From: Thermovibrio ammonificans HB-1
Lineage (GTDB): Bacteria > Aquificota > Aquificia > Desulfurobacteriales > Desulfurobacteriaceae
Assembly (NCBI RefSeq): GCF_000185805.1
Contig: NC_014926.1
Coordinates: 1,482,501-1,546,500, forward strand
Reading direction: 5' to 3'
Length of the DNA: 64,000 nucleotides
The notes beneath the pieces are model-generated. The model did not search any database. It saw only the letters and a program-made list of their open reading frames with translations, and was not told the DNA's origin. Each line of letters opens with the position of its first letter. The stretch's first letter is position 1. Made by a program: the position numbers and the translations under genes. This document shows positions 50,833-62,312 of this stretch, in pieces.

Positions 50833-51483
50833 ATGTCCAGCATAGAAAAGCTCGAACTTAAACGGGAAGTGCTATTAAAACTGATAAAGGCGCTCCTTGA
50901 GGGGGAAGAGCTCGACGAAATAGCCAAAATAATCAGCATGGACCCGAACCTTTCGGCAAAATTATTAAAATTCATTAACTCACCTTACTTCGGCCTCAAA
51001 AAGGAAATCAAGTCTATCGTTCAGGCAATAGCCTATTTGGGATACAGGAACTTAAAAGACTACGTTTTCCTCCTCCTCACCTCCTCTATGCTCAAAAACG
51101 CCAATAAAGACGAAATAAAAAGAACCCTCAAGCTGGCATACCTGATGAGGGAGCTTGCAAAGAGGCTGATGCCCGAGCACGACGACGAAGCCTACATGGT
51201 GGGAATCCTCGAGCAGGTAAGGGAGGAGATAGGAGAGGAAATCAGGGAAATCCTTGAAAAGGCCGGCGTTTCGGAGTACGTGGTTAACGGCCTGCTCAAC
51301 CCCGAGAGTAAGCTTGGGAAGCTCAAAGAGGCTGCAAAGAGGCTCCTTGAAGAGTGCGACAGGCTCAACGAGGGAGCCGAGGTTGAACTCCCCCCGGAAC
51401 TCTCCCTCCTGTCGCGGGAGGAGCTGATAGAGAGCTGTTTAGTGGCGGAAGACAGCGCCCAGTCCATTCTGGCTACACTTTAA
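50833..51483 (+). CDS. HDOD-domain protein (second of a tandem pair)
   Basis: 216 residues, clearly paralogous to the preceding gene: SMDPNLSAKLLKFINSPYFGLKKEIKSIVQAIAYLGYRNLKDYV at the same position, and the later EEAYMVGILEQV-like helix (DDEAYMVGILEQVREEIGE). It lies 31 bp downstream with its own GAGGAG site. The two genes probably arose by duplication. The 3' end overlaps the convergent truD by 11 bp. Confidence 0.8.
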   Translation: MSSIEKLELKREVLLKLIKALLEGEELDEIAKIISMDPNLSAKLLKFINSPYFGLKKEIKSIVQAIAYLGYRNLKDYVFLLLTSSMLKNANKDEIKRTLKLAYLMRELAKRLMPEHDDEAYMVGILEQVREEIGEEIREILEKAGVSEYVVNGLLNPESKLGKLKEAAKRLLEECDRLNEGAEVELPPELSLLSREELIESCLVAEDSAQSILATL

Positions 51484-52639
51484 GGAGAAAGCGCAGAAGT
51501 ATGGTTGCGTAGGAGCCCGACGGGAGCGTGAAGGTGAGCTTCACGCTCCTTTTCGTCTTCTCGAGCACCTTAAACCCTTCCGGAAAGACAACGGCCCTGC
51601 GGAGGCCGTCGGTCATAACCGCCATACCTCCTACCTGGGCGTCGAACCACTCCTCCTTCACGCCGTAACGCCTGAAAACCCGGCTCATAGCCTTTTTAAG
51701 AACCGGGTCTTCGGGAGGGTACTCCTTGCCGGTGTAGGGGATTTGAAGCTCCTTAAGGTAATCGATGTCGTGAACCTCGAGGTAGTAGGAGAGCTTCCAG
51801 TTGTTTATAAAAGGCACCCGCACAAAGGGGTATTTAGCCTCTACGTACTCCCTGAGAACTTCGTTCCAGAGGAAGCTCTGATAGGCGAAGTTGAACATAA
51901 GCCGAACGTTTTTGGGCAGAATCCTGAAGGCCTTTTCGGCAGTCAGCCCCCTCATGAGCCCCCTTATGAGGTCCTTCTCGTACTCCTCAAGGGTGGGTGA
52001 GAGGGTCTTGTAGAGCTTCCGCCAATCTCCCCAGAAGTCTATAGAAGACTTGCCGAAGAAGTAGCTCCTGAGGGCGCCGTCGAAGTCTCCCCTCAGCAGG
52101 TAGCGGAGAACGAAGTCGTCGCGGCTCTTAACGCTGCCGAACCGCTGCTCGCCGAAGTAGTTGGGAAAGCCGTAGCGCTTTACAACCTCGTAGTTACGGT
52201 AGAACCTCTCCCTCAGGTTCTTCTCGAAGTTCCTGATAACCACAGTGAACCTGTTCCCCTTTAAGTCCCCCAACGTAAGCGGCCTGTTAACTCTACCCAG
52301 CGGCTCAACGCAGAAGCCCATTCCGGTAAAGTCGAAGGCCTCTACTTCAACCCACCTGCCGTTCCTGAACTCAAAGCACCAGTTTCCCACCTCAAACTCA
52401 ACGGGCACCGTAAGGTACTGAACAGTAACGGCAAAACGGTCCTTAAGGCCGGCAAAGCCAATTTTCTTCAAGGGTATTTTTTTAAAGCGGGATATAACCC
52501 TGAGGGCTTCAAGAGTTGAAGTGTTCCGCTTTTTGAGCTTCAAAAGCCAGAACTTCCCCTCGTTCCCGGGCTTTAGGGTGGGAAGCTCTTCCACAACAAA
52601 ATCTTCAGGCCTTGTCTTTATCCGAGAGTAGAGCTTCAT
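51473..52639 (-). CDS. truD: tRNA pseudouridine-13 synthase TruD (full length)
   Basis: 388 residues. The N-terminal PEDFVVEELP, the catalytic Asp motif FAGLKDRFAVTVQYL, the GDLKGNRFTVVIRN segment and the NYFGEQRFGS motif are all present, with a complete TRUD insertion domain between residues about 160 and 300. It modifies U13 in tRNA-Glu. It is the canonical member of two TruD paralogues in this window. Its start overlaps the 3' end of gmhB by 35 bp. Confidence 0.93.
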   Translation of the reverse strand: MKLYSRIKTRPEDFVVEELPTLKPGNEGKFWLLKLKKRNTSTLEALRVISRFKKIPLKKIGFAGLKDRFAVTVQYLTVPVEFEVGNWCFEFRNGRWVEVEAFDFTGMGFCVEPLGRVNRPLTLGDLKGNRFTVVIRNFEKNLRERFYRNYEVVKRYGFPNYFGEQRFGSVKSRDDFVLRYLLRGDFDGALRSYFFGKSSIDFWGDWRKLYKTLSPTLEEYEKDLIRGLMRGLTAEKAFRILPKNVRLMFNFAYQSFLWNEVLREYVEAKYPFVRVPFINNWKLSYYLEVHDIDYLKELQIPYTGKEYPPEDPVLKKAMSRVFRRYGVKEEWFDAQVGGMAVMTDGLRRAVVFPEGFKVLEKTKRSVKLTFTLPSGSYATILLRFLLKV

Positions 52640-53132
52640 CTCCTCCTCCGACTATAAACCTGGCGGCGTCGAGGAAGGTTTTAAAGGGTTCCCTTCCCAC
52701 AATCAGCCCGCCCCTGCAACCGGCGTTGAAGGCGAGCATAAGGTCGGAGTCCCTGTCGCCTATAACGAAGCTCTCCGAGATGTCTATTCCCCACTTTCGG
52801 GCCGCCTCAAAAACCAGGCGCGGAGAGGGCTTCCTGCAGTCGCAGTTCTCGTCGGGCCTGTGGGGGCAGAAGAAAAAGTCCTCTATCTGAACCCCGTGGG
52901 GTGCCAGAAGCTTGTTGAGCCTTGCGTTAACCGCCCAGAACTCTCTCTCTGTAAAGTAGCCCCTGCCGATGCCCGACTGGTTGCTGATAACCACCGGCAG
53001 AAAGCCGGCCTCTTTAAGGAGCTTCAACCCCTCAACAACCCCTTCAAGGAGCCTGACCTTTTCAGGCTCGTGGATAAAGCCGGGGTCGTAAATGAGGGTG
53101 TTATCCCTGTCGAGGAAAACGGCCCTTCTCAA
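52605..53132 (-). CDS. gmhB: D,D-heptose 1,7-bisphosphate phosphatase
   Basis: About 175 residues from a TTG at 53132 that follows GGGAGG; a longer open frame upstream has no family match. The HAD motif FLDRDNTLIYDPGF has the catalytic DxD, followed by VISNQSGIGRGYF, the zinc-binding CPHRPDENCDCRKPSPR and GDRDSDLMLAFNAG. It removes the C7 phosphate in ADP-heptose synthesis for the lipopolysaccharide inner core, in line with the outer-membrane porin elsewhere in the window. Confidence 0.88.
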   Translation of the reverse strand: MRRAVFLDRDNTLIYDPGFIHEPEKVRLLEGVVEGLKLLKEAGFLPVVISNQSGIGRGYFTEREFWAVNARLNKLLAPHGVQIEDFFFCPHRPDENCDCRKPSPRLVFEAARKWGIDISESFVIGDRDSDLMLAFNAGCRGGLIVGREPFKTFLDAARFIVGGGDEALLSDKDKA

Positions 53133-53142
53133 AAAACCTCCC

Positions 53143-53172
53143 TTGAAATCCGTAGGGCTCAAGTGGTATGGT
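53143..53172 (+). promoter_or_regulatory. Promoter of the 72-aa gene
   Basis: TTGAAA at 53143-53148 and TATGGT at 53167-53172 with an 18-bp spacer lie upstream of the small gene starting at 53200 and divergent from gmhB. Confidence 0.4.
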
Positions 53173-53199
53173 TTGACAAAACAAATATAGGGGGAAAAG

Positions 53200-53418
53200 A
53201 TGAACTTTGGAGACCTCAGGAAGCTTGCAGGAGCACTCGGAGGCGGCTCGGAGCTCAACGCGGAAACGGTGCTGAAGCTCCTAAAAGGCCTACTCAACCA
53301 GCCCGAGAAGGGAAAAGAGATTGTGGGAACGGTAGAGCAGGAAACCTCCGCCGACAGCAACCCGTTAGAGGTGGTTATGAAGCTCTACTCCTACGCCAAA
53401 AAGGCTGGAATACTGTAG
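53200..53418 (+). CDS. Small cytosolic protein, 72 aa, unknown
   Basis: 72 residues with an AGGGGG site before the ATG. It is soluble and mostly helical: FGDLRKLAGALGGGSELNAETVLKLLKGLLNQPEKG, ending MKLYSYAKKAGIL. No signal peptide, metal motif or known domain was recognised. It has its own promoter and a GC hairpin after its stop codon, so it appears to be an independent gene. Confidence 0.6.
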   Translation: MNFGDLRKLAGALGGGSELNAETVLKLLKGLLNQPEKGKEIVGTVEQETSADSNPLEVVMKLYSYAKKAGIL

Positions 53419-53443
53419 GGCCCCTGCAAAGCGGGCGGGCCCC
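53419..53443. terminator. GC hairpin between convergent genes
   Basis: GGGCCC arms enclose CTGC/GCGG with an AAA turn, in the short gap between the 72-aa gene and the M23 peptidase gene. It probably ends transcription from both sides. Confidence 0.5.
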
Positions 53444-54265
53444 TTAAAGCTGCTCCTTCAGAACCAGCATGGGGTCTGCCTTTACATCGTCAACGTAAAA
53501 GCCGAAGTGCAGGTGCGGTCCCGTGCTCCTACCGGTCGACCCCACCCTGCCGACAACCTGTCCCCTCTTTACAAACTGTCCCTCTTTAACGGTTATCCTC
53601 GACAGGTGGGCATAGAGGGTATGAATCCCCAAGCCGTGGTCTATAACAACCGTGTTGCCGGTAAAGTAGAGCTTCCTGGCCAGAACCACCCTGCCCGAAA
53701 GGGCTGCGTAAACCGGAGTGCCTCTTTTGGCCCTGAAGTCGGTTCCCCAGTGGATAGAGCGCTTCTTCCTGTTAATAATCCTCTTGGCTCCAAAGGGCGT
53801 AGAAACCACCAACCTCGGAAGGGGAGGGTGAAGCTTAGAAGAGCGAAACTTCTTAGGAGTAACCTGAGAGAAGATACGCCTCAGCAGCCTGTTCTCCCGA
53901 ATAACCCTCCTCAGAAGGGCCCCCTTCAAAGGCCTCGTTTTTACCCAAATCCGTGAAACCCTGAACCTTTTAGGGGAAACCCTCAAAATCCGCGAGAAGA
54001 CCTCCCGCCTTCCCCGGTAGAGGGAGAGCTTGAACCGCCCCTTAAGCCCGTATGGAACAACAAAGTAAACCTTACTGCTTCCCTCTACCCCCTTAAACAC
54101 CCAACTCCTGCCGGCCCCGGAAACTACAACCTTGTAAGGACTCTTCGGGTTTACCTTAAAGTAGCCCAAAGAGCCGGGATACCTGTAAGGCAGGTAAAGG
54201 GAGGCGGAAGTTTTTGCAGCGGCCGCAGAAGCCAAAAACAGAAGCAGGAAGAGAACCCTCAACAT
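53444..54265 (-). CDS. M23 (LytM-type) peptidoglycan endopeptidase
   Basis: 273 residues with a signal peptide (LRVLFLLLFLASAAAAK). An N-terminal beta-rich region (about 20-150) precedes the M23 domain, whose zinc ligands are visible: His in RSIHWGTDFRAKRGTPVYA (HxxxD), and HLHFGFYVDD near the C-terminus with TLYAHLSRI between. All catalytic residues appear intact, so it should be an active endopeptidase that cuts peptide cross-links in the cell wall. In helical Campylobacterota M23 enzymes act with Csd4 and Csd6, whose likely homologues lie 9 kb away. Confidence 0.85.
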   Translation of the reverse strand: MLRVLFLLLFLASAAAAKTSASLYLPYRYPGSLGYFKVNPKSPYKVVVSGAGRSWVFKGVEGSSKVYFVVPYGLKGRFKLSLYRGRREVFSRILRVSPKRFRVSRIWVKTRPLKGALLRRVIRENRLLRRIFSQVTPKKFRSSKLHPPLPRLVVSTPFGAKRIINRKKRSIHWGTDFRAKRGTPVYAALSGRVVLARKLYFTGNTVVIDHGLGIHTLYAHLSRITVKEGQFVKRGQVVGRVGSTGRSTGPHLHFGFYVDDVKADPMLVLKEQL

Positions 54266-54286
54266 ACTTCCATAATGTAGGCCCCG

Positions 54287-54309
54287 AAAAAGCGGGGCAC
54301 AAGCCCCGC
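54287..54309 (-). terminator. Terminator of the carbonic anhydrase gene
   Basis: On the minus strand GCGGGGC-TTGT-GCCCCGC is followed by TTTTT, directly after the stop codon. A competing stem (GCCCCG/CGGGGC, 54281-54298) shares one arm. Confidence 0.85.
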
Positions 54310-54314
54310 CGGAA

Positions 54315-55058
54315 CTACTTCATAACCTTCCTTGCATTAAGGGGCTGAACCGGCCTGTTGTTGTCAAAGCCCATAACTTTCCTGAACTTCTCAAGCTGCT
54401 CCCGAGACATCTCAACCGGCTCTTTAAACACAATCCACCTAACCCCTTCCGAGCAGGGCGGTGTGGTGAGAGAGCCGGAGTATCTGTAGTAGTCCCTGTT
54501 CTCGGGCAAGAGCTTCTCCGGGTCGATTCTTGCGGTAAGGTGTCTCTTCTGACCCGGCTCCTCGGGCATAACACGCCACACCTTCTCAAGCTCGGGGTTT
54601 TCCTTCCCAACCTTAAAGAAAACGCCAAGGACCGTTATGTTCCCGTTTTTATCAAGGTGGACGAAGTGGGCTTCAAAGGGGTAGTGCTTGCCGTTAACGG
54701 TGTGCTCGCTGGGGGCGTGAAAGTGGAACTGCTTCAGGTAAAAGCGCTTACCGTCAACAACCACGTAACCCCTTCCCCCCATAACAACCTTAATTGTGTG
54801 GCCGTTGTTAACAACGTACTTTGCGTCTGAAACGTAGTAGACGCTAACGGGAGCAAGACACGCCTTAACCGCATCGGCGCTGTTAATATCTATGGGCGAT
54901 TGGTTCTTACCGATTTTACACATAAGGTATTCGGGGCTTAAATCTCCCCAGTGCTCCGGCCCGATGCTGCCGGAATAACCCCAGTGGGCTCCTCCACCTG
55001 CAACCGCGCCCGTTGCAAGTGCTGCAACAGCCCCGAGGGTAACCAATACTCTCTTCAC
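54315..55058 (-). CDS. Secreted alpha-carbonic anhydrase
   Basis: About 247 residues. Translation probably starts at the GTG at 55058, five bases after GGAGG; the ATG at 55070 lies in that site. A signal peptide (VLVTLGAVAALATGAVA) is followed by the alpha-class fold. The zinc ligands are the two His of KQFHFHAPSEH and the His of EAHFVHLD, and the substrate-pocket SLTTPPCSEGVRW is intact. Cys43-type and Cys-in-PPC residues can form the usual disulfide. It interconverts CO2 and bicarbonate in the periplasm. The mature sequence agrees with the thermostable Thermovibrio ammonificans enzyme as I remember it. Confidence 0.95.
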   Translation of the reverse strand: MKRVLVTLGAVAALATGAVAGGGAHWGYSGSIGPEHWGDLSPEYLMCKIGKNQSPIDINSADAVKACLAPVSVYYVSDAKYVVNNGHTIKVVMGGRGYVVVDGKRFYLKQFHFHAPSEHTVNGKHYPFEAHFVHLDKNGNITVLGVFFKVGKENPELEKVWRVMPEEPGQKRHLTARIDPEKLLPENRDYYRYSGSLTTPPCSEGVRWIVFKEPVEMSREQLEKFRKVMGFDNNRPVQPLNARKVMK

Positions 55059-55087
55059 GTTTACCTCCACACTATTTTATTTCCTCC

Positions 55088-55093
55088 ATTATA
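55088..55093 (-). promoter_or_regulatory. -10 element of the carbonic anhydrase gene
   Basis: A perfect TATAAT on the minus strand lies 30 bp upstream of the start codon. No good -35 element was found 16-18 bp away, so another feature may help recognition. Confidence 0.35.
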
Positions 55094-55152
55094 CTCCATC
55101 TTTTCTAAGATTAGTGATTCTTAATTATTGAAACCGCCTTCCGAGGAGTAGA

Positions 55153-56799
55153 ATGGAGGTAGGGAGGTGGAAGGTGAAAACGGTAATTGAAGGGAAGGTA
55201 TACGACCCCCTAAACGGGAAGGTTTTTAACGGCCGAATCACCGTTGAAAAGGGCAAGATAAAGAGGGTAGAGCCCGGAGGAACGGGAAGAGAGATAATCA
55301 CTCCACCGTTTATCGACTCCCACGTTCACATAGAGAGCTCCCTGCTGACACCGGCACAGTTTGCCGCAGCCCTCGCCCCTTTCGGCGTAATCTCGGCGGT
55401 TGCCGACCCCCACGAGATAGCAAACGTTCTGGGAACTGAGGGCGTGAAGTTTATGGTAGAGAACGGTAAAAGCGTGCCGGTGAAGCTCTTCTTCGCCGCA
55501 CCCTCGTGCGTCCCGGCCTCTCCGCTCTCGAAGGCCGGTGCCGTGCTCGGCGTTAAAGAGGTTGAAGAGCTCTTAAAGCTCAAAGAGGTGAAATCGCTGG
55601 GAGAAGTGATGAACTTTCCCGGAGTAATTAATAGAGAAGAAAAAGTTATGGCGAAAATAGAGGCGGCAAAAAGGGTGAAAAAACCGATAGACGGTCACGC
55701 CCCGGGTTTAAAAGGGGAAGAGGCAAGAAAATACTTCGAAGCCGGAATATCTACCGACCACGAATCGACAACACTGGAGGAGGCAGAGGAGAAAATAAAA
55801 CTGGGAGTTTACATACAGATTCGGGAAGGCTCTGCCGCAAGGAACTTCCGGAAGCTCTTTCCGCTAATAGAAAAATACCCCGAAAAAGTTATGCTCTGCA
55901 CCGACGACCGCTCCCCCGACGACCTTACCTCCGGAACCATAAACAGACTTGTAGAAACGGCAATAGAAGAGGGCATATCCCCCCTAAAAGCCCTAAGAGC
56001 CGCCTCTGTAAACCCGATAATCCACTATAAACTACCGGTGGGTCTGCTTCGGCCCGGAGACCCGGCAGATTTTCTAATACTGGAAAGCCTAAAACCCCTA
56101 ACAGTAAAAAGCGTTTACTGCAACGGCCGGAAAATAGCCCACAACGGCACGCCTCTATTTGTGCCACCGGCCATTTCCCAAACACTAAACAATTTCCAGG
56201 CAGAGAAAATAACAGAAGAGGAAATCAGAATTACAGCATTAAGAGAGTTTGTAAAAACCATAATCGCCACAGACGGGGAATTAATAACAGACAAAGCCTG
56301 TTTAAAGGCCAGGAAAATCAAAAACAACCTCTGTTCAGATACCGATAACGATGTTCTCAAACTTGTAGTTGTTAATCGGTATGGAGAGAAGAGAATAGGC
56401 GTAGGCTTCATAAAAGGCTTCAACCTTAAAAGGGGAGCCTTGGCAATGTCGATAGCCCACGACCACCACAACATAATAGCCCTGGGAGCTTCCGACCGGG
56501 AAATAGTTCAAGCAGTTAACCGGGTAATAGAAGTCGGTGGCGGCATAAGCTTACACGCCGGAAACCGCAACATAACAATTCCCCTACCCATTGCGGGCCT
56601 TATGAGCAACTCAAACGTTAAAAGCTTAGCCGCTAAAGTGACCGAAATAAAAACCGAGCTTCAAAACCTCGGCTGCCGGCTGAAAAACCCCCTAATAACA
56701 CTGTCTTTCATGGCTCTTGAAGTGATTCCAAAACTCAAACTAACCGACAAAGGCCTTTTCGACTCAGAAAGGTTTGAATTAACTTTCCTCTACTGCTGA
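55153..56799 (+). CDS. ade: Adenine deaminase
   Basis: 548 residues of the Ade amidohydrolase family. The metal site is in PFIDSHVHIESSLLTPAQF, with ADPHEIANVLG, IDGHAPGL and STDHESTTLEEA following. The C-terminal Ade domain contains IAHDHHNIIALGAS and VEVGGGISLHAG-type segments. It converts adenine to hypoxanthine in purine salvage. The ATG at 55153 and a GTG at about 55174 (after GGAGGTGGAAG) are both possible starts. The gene ends 65 bp before the second CRISPR array. Confidence 0.92.
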   Translation: MEVGRWKVKTVIEGKVYDPLNGKVFNGRITVEKGKIKRVEPGGTGREIITPPFIDSHVHIESSLLTPAQFAAALAPFGVISAVADPHEIANVLGTEGVKFMVENGKSVPVKLFFAAPSCVPASPLSKAGAVLGVKEVEELLKLKEVKSLGEVMNFPGVINREEKVMAKIEAAKRVKKPIDGHAPGLKGEEARKYFEAGISTDHESTTLEEAEEKIKLGVYIQIREGSAARNFRKLFPLIEKYPEKVMLCTDDRSPDDLTSGTINRLVETAIEEGISPLKALRAASVNPIIHYKLPVGLLRPGDPADFLILESLKPLTVKSVYCNGRKIAHNGTPLFVPPAISQTLNNFQAEKITEEEIRITALREFVKTIIATDGELITDKACLKARKIKNNLCSDTDNDVLKLVVVNRYGEKRIGVGFIKGFNLKRGALAMSIAHDHHNIIALGASDREIVQAVNRVIEVGGGISLHAGNRNITIPLPIAGLMSNSNVKSLAAKVTEIKTELQNLGCRLKNPLITLSFMALEVIPKLKLTDKGLFDSERFELTFLYC

Positions 56800-56863
56800 C
56801 TTTAAGAGAGCAGCAGCAATATAAAGCGGAAGTGCCTCCCAAGTAAAGCTAAATGCTTTTAAC

Positions 56864-57479
56864 GTTTAAATCCCACTTGTTCAGATAAAACTAGATATTG
56901 GGGGTAAGCAAATTCAAATAAATCAATGGTTTAAATCCCACTTGTTCAGATAAAACCACGAAGAGGAGATGAGATATTTCCACATCTACTACAGTTTAAA
57001 TCCCACTTGTTCAGATAAAACTTCTTGTCCTGAAAGAGGCCATTGAGAACGCCCTCAAAGGTTTAAATCCCACTTGTTCAGATAAAACTTGGCGTAGCTA
57101 TTCACAAAAGCCAGCTCTATCGTGGGTTTAAATCCCACTTGTTCAGATAAAACTTAGGAGCTTCTGCCTGAGTTTCTCTATTTTGTTGGTTTAAATCCCA
57201 CTTGTTCAGATAAAACCGGGGGAGGAGATGAACTTGCGTTCCCTATATGACGACGTTTAAATCCCACTTGTTCAGATAAAACGGCGACCTTGAGACCGTA
57301 AGGGAGTTCTTAAAGAAGAGGTTTAAATCCCACTTGTTCAGATAAAACGATTACGAATACGAGGTTACCACCGCCACCTTTGAGGGTTTAAATCCCACTT
57401 GTTCAGATAAAACGAGCAGGAATAGAACTCAAGAGAGAAAGGCCGTTTTAGGTTTAAATCCCACTTGTTCAGATAAAAC
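56864..57479 (-). CRISPR. CRISPR array 2: ten 28-bp repeats, nine spacers
   Basis: Repeats start at 56864, 56929, 56994, 57061, 57126, 57189, 57255, 57321, 57386 and 57452, each 28 bp. On the plus strand they begin GTTTAAATCCCAC and end GATAAAAC. All ten read as identical. Spacers are 35-39 bp. The reverse complement (GTTTTATCTGAAC start) resembles type I-B repeats, which together with the promoter at 57527-57556 suggests minus-strand transcription with the leader on the right. No cas genes are adjacent. The repeat differs from that of array 1. Confidence 0.97.
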
Positions 57480-57734
57480 CAACCTTTGGCCATATTCTCA
57501 AGTTAAAGAACTGCAATGCTTTTCTCATTATAGCAAATTGGTGAAGAGAGGGTTAAGTGCAGCGGACCTCCATTAAGTTTATGATAATAATCTAATATAA
57601 ATCCTGAAGGGCTTGCAGCCCAAGCTACAAGCCCAACTTTGAATATTTTATGATGGAATGCAGTAAGTTTTCTAAAACTATATTTTAGATACAGGAACTC
57701 CGAAATACAGGATAGAGCGGAACCGAAGTTAAAT
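57480..57734. other. AT-rich leader and noncoding gap right of array 2
   Basis: No gene is supported in this stretch. The first 80 bp next to the array hold the probable leader and its promoter. Further on, GGGCTTG...CAAGCCC (57609-57634) and TCTAAAA...TTTTAGA near 57675 form inverted repeats of unknown role. Confidence 0.5.
57527..57556 (-). promoter_or_regulatory. Leader promoter of CRISPR array 2
   Basis: On the minus strand TTAACC (57556-57551) and a perfect TATAAT (57532-57527) are 18 bp apart. Transcription would start about 40 bp before the first repeat at 57479. Confidence 0.55.
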
Positions 57735-57762
57735 AAAAAAGGCGGGGCTTAAAGCCCCGCCT
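57735..57762 (-). terminator. Terminator of rpoBC
   Basis: On the minus strand GGCGGGGCTT pairs with AAGCCCCGCC, followed by TTTTTT. It lies 21 bp after the rpoC stop codon and is a textbook intrinsic terminator. Confidence 0.95.
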
Positions 57763-57783
57763 TCCGGTGTTTCACTTCAGCAC

Positions 57784-62256
<4,473 letters not shown>

Positions 62257-62282
62257 AGTTGAGTCCTCCTAAGGGGGTTTAA

Positions 62283-62302
62283 GCGGGGGCAGGTGCCCCC
62301 GC
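62283..62302 (-). promoter_or_regulatory. Hairpin between rpoB and rpoC
   Basis: A perfect GC stem (GCGGGGGC with GCCCCCGC around a four-base loop) lies just after the rpoB stop codon. On the minus strand it is followed by TTAAACC rather than a T run, so it may be a partial terminator or RNA-processing site. Confidence 0.5.
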
Positions 62303-62312
62303 GGAAACGGCT

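Noticed and set aside
53133-53360. N-terminal extension of gmhB by about 75 residues
   Set aside because: The extra residues are Ser/Pro-rich, match no family and lie opposite the 72-aa gene; the TTG at 53132 has a proper ribosome-binding site.
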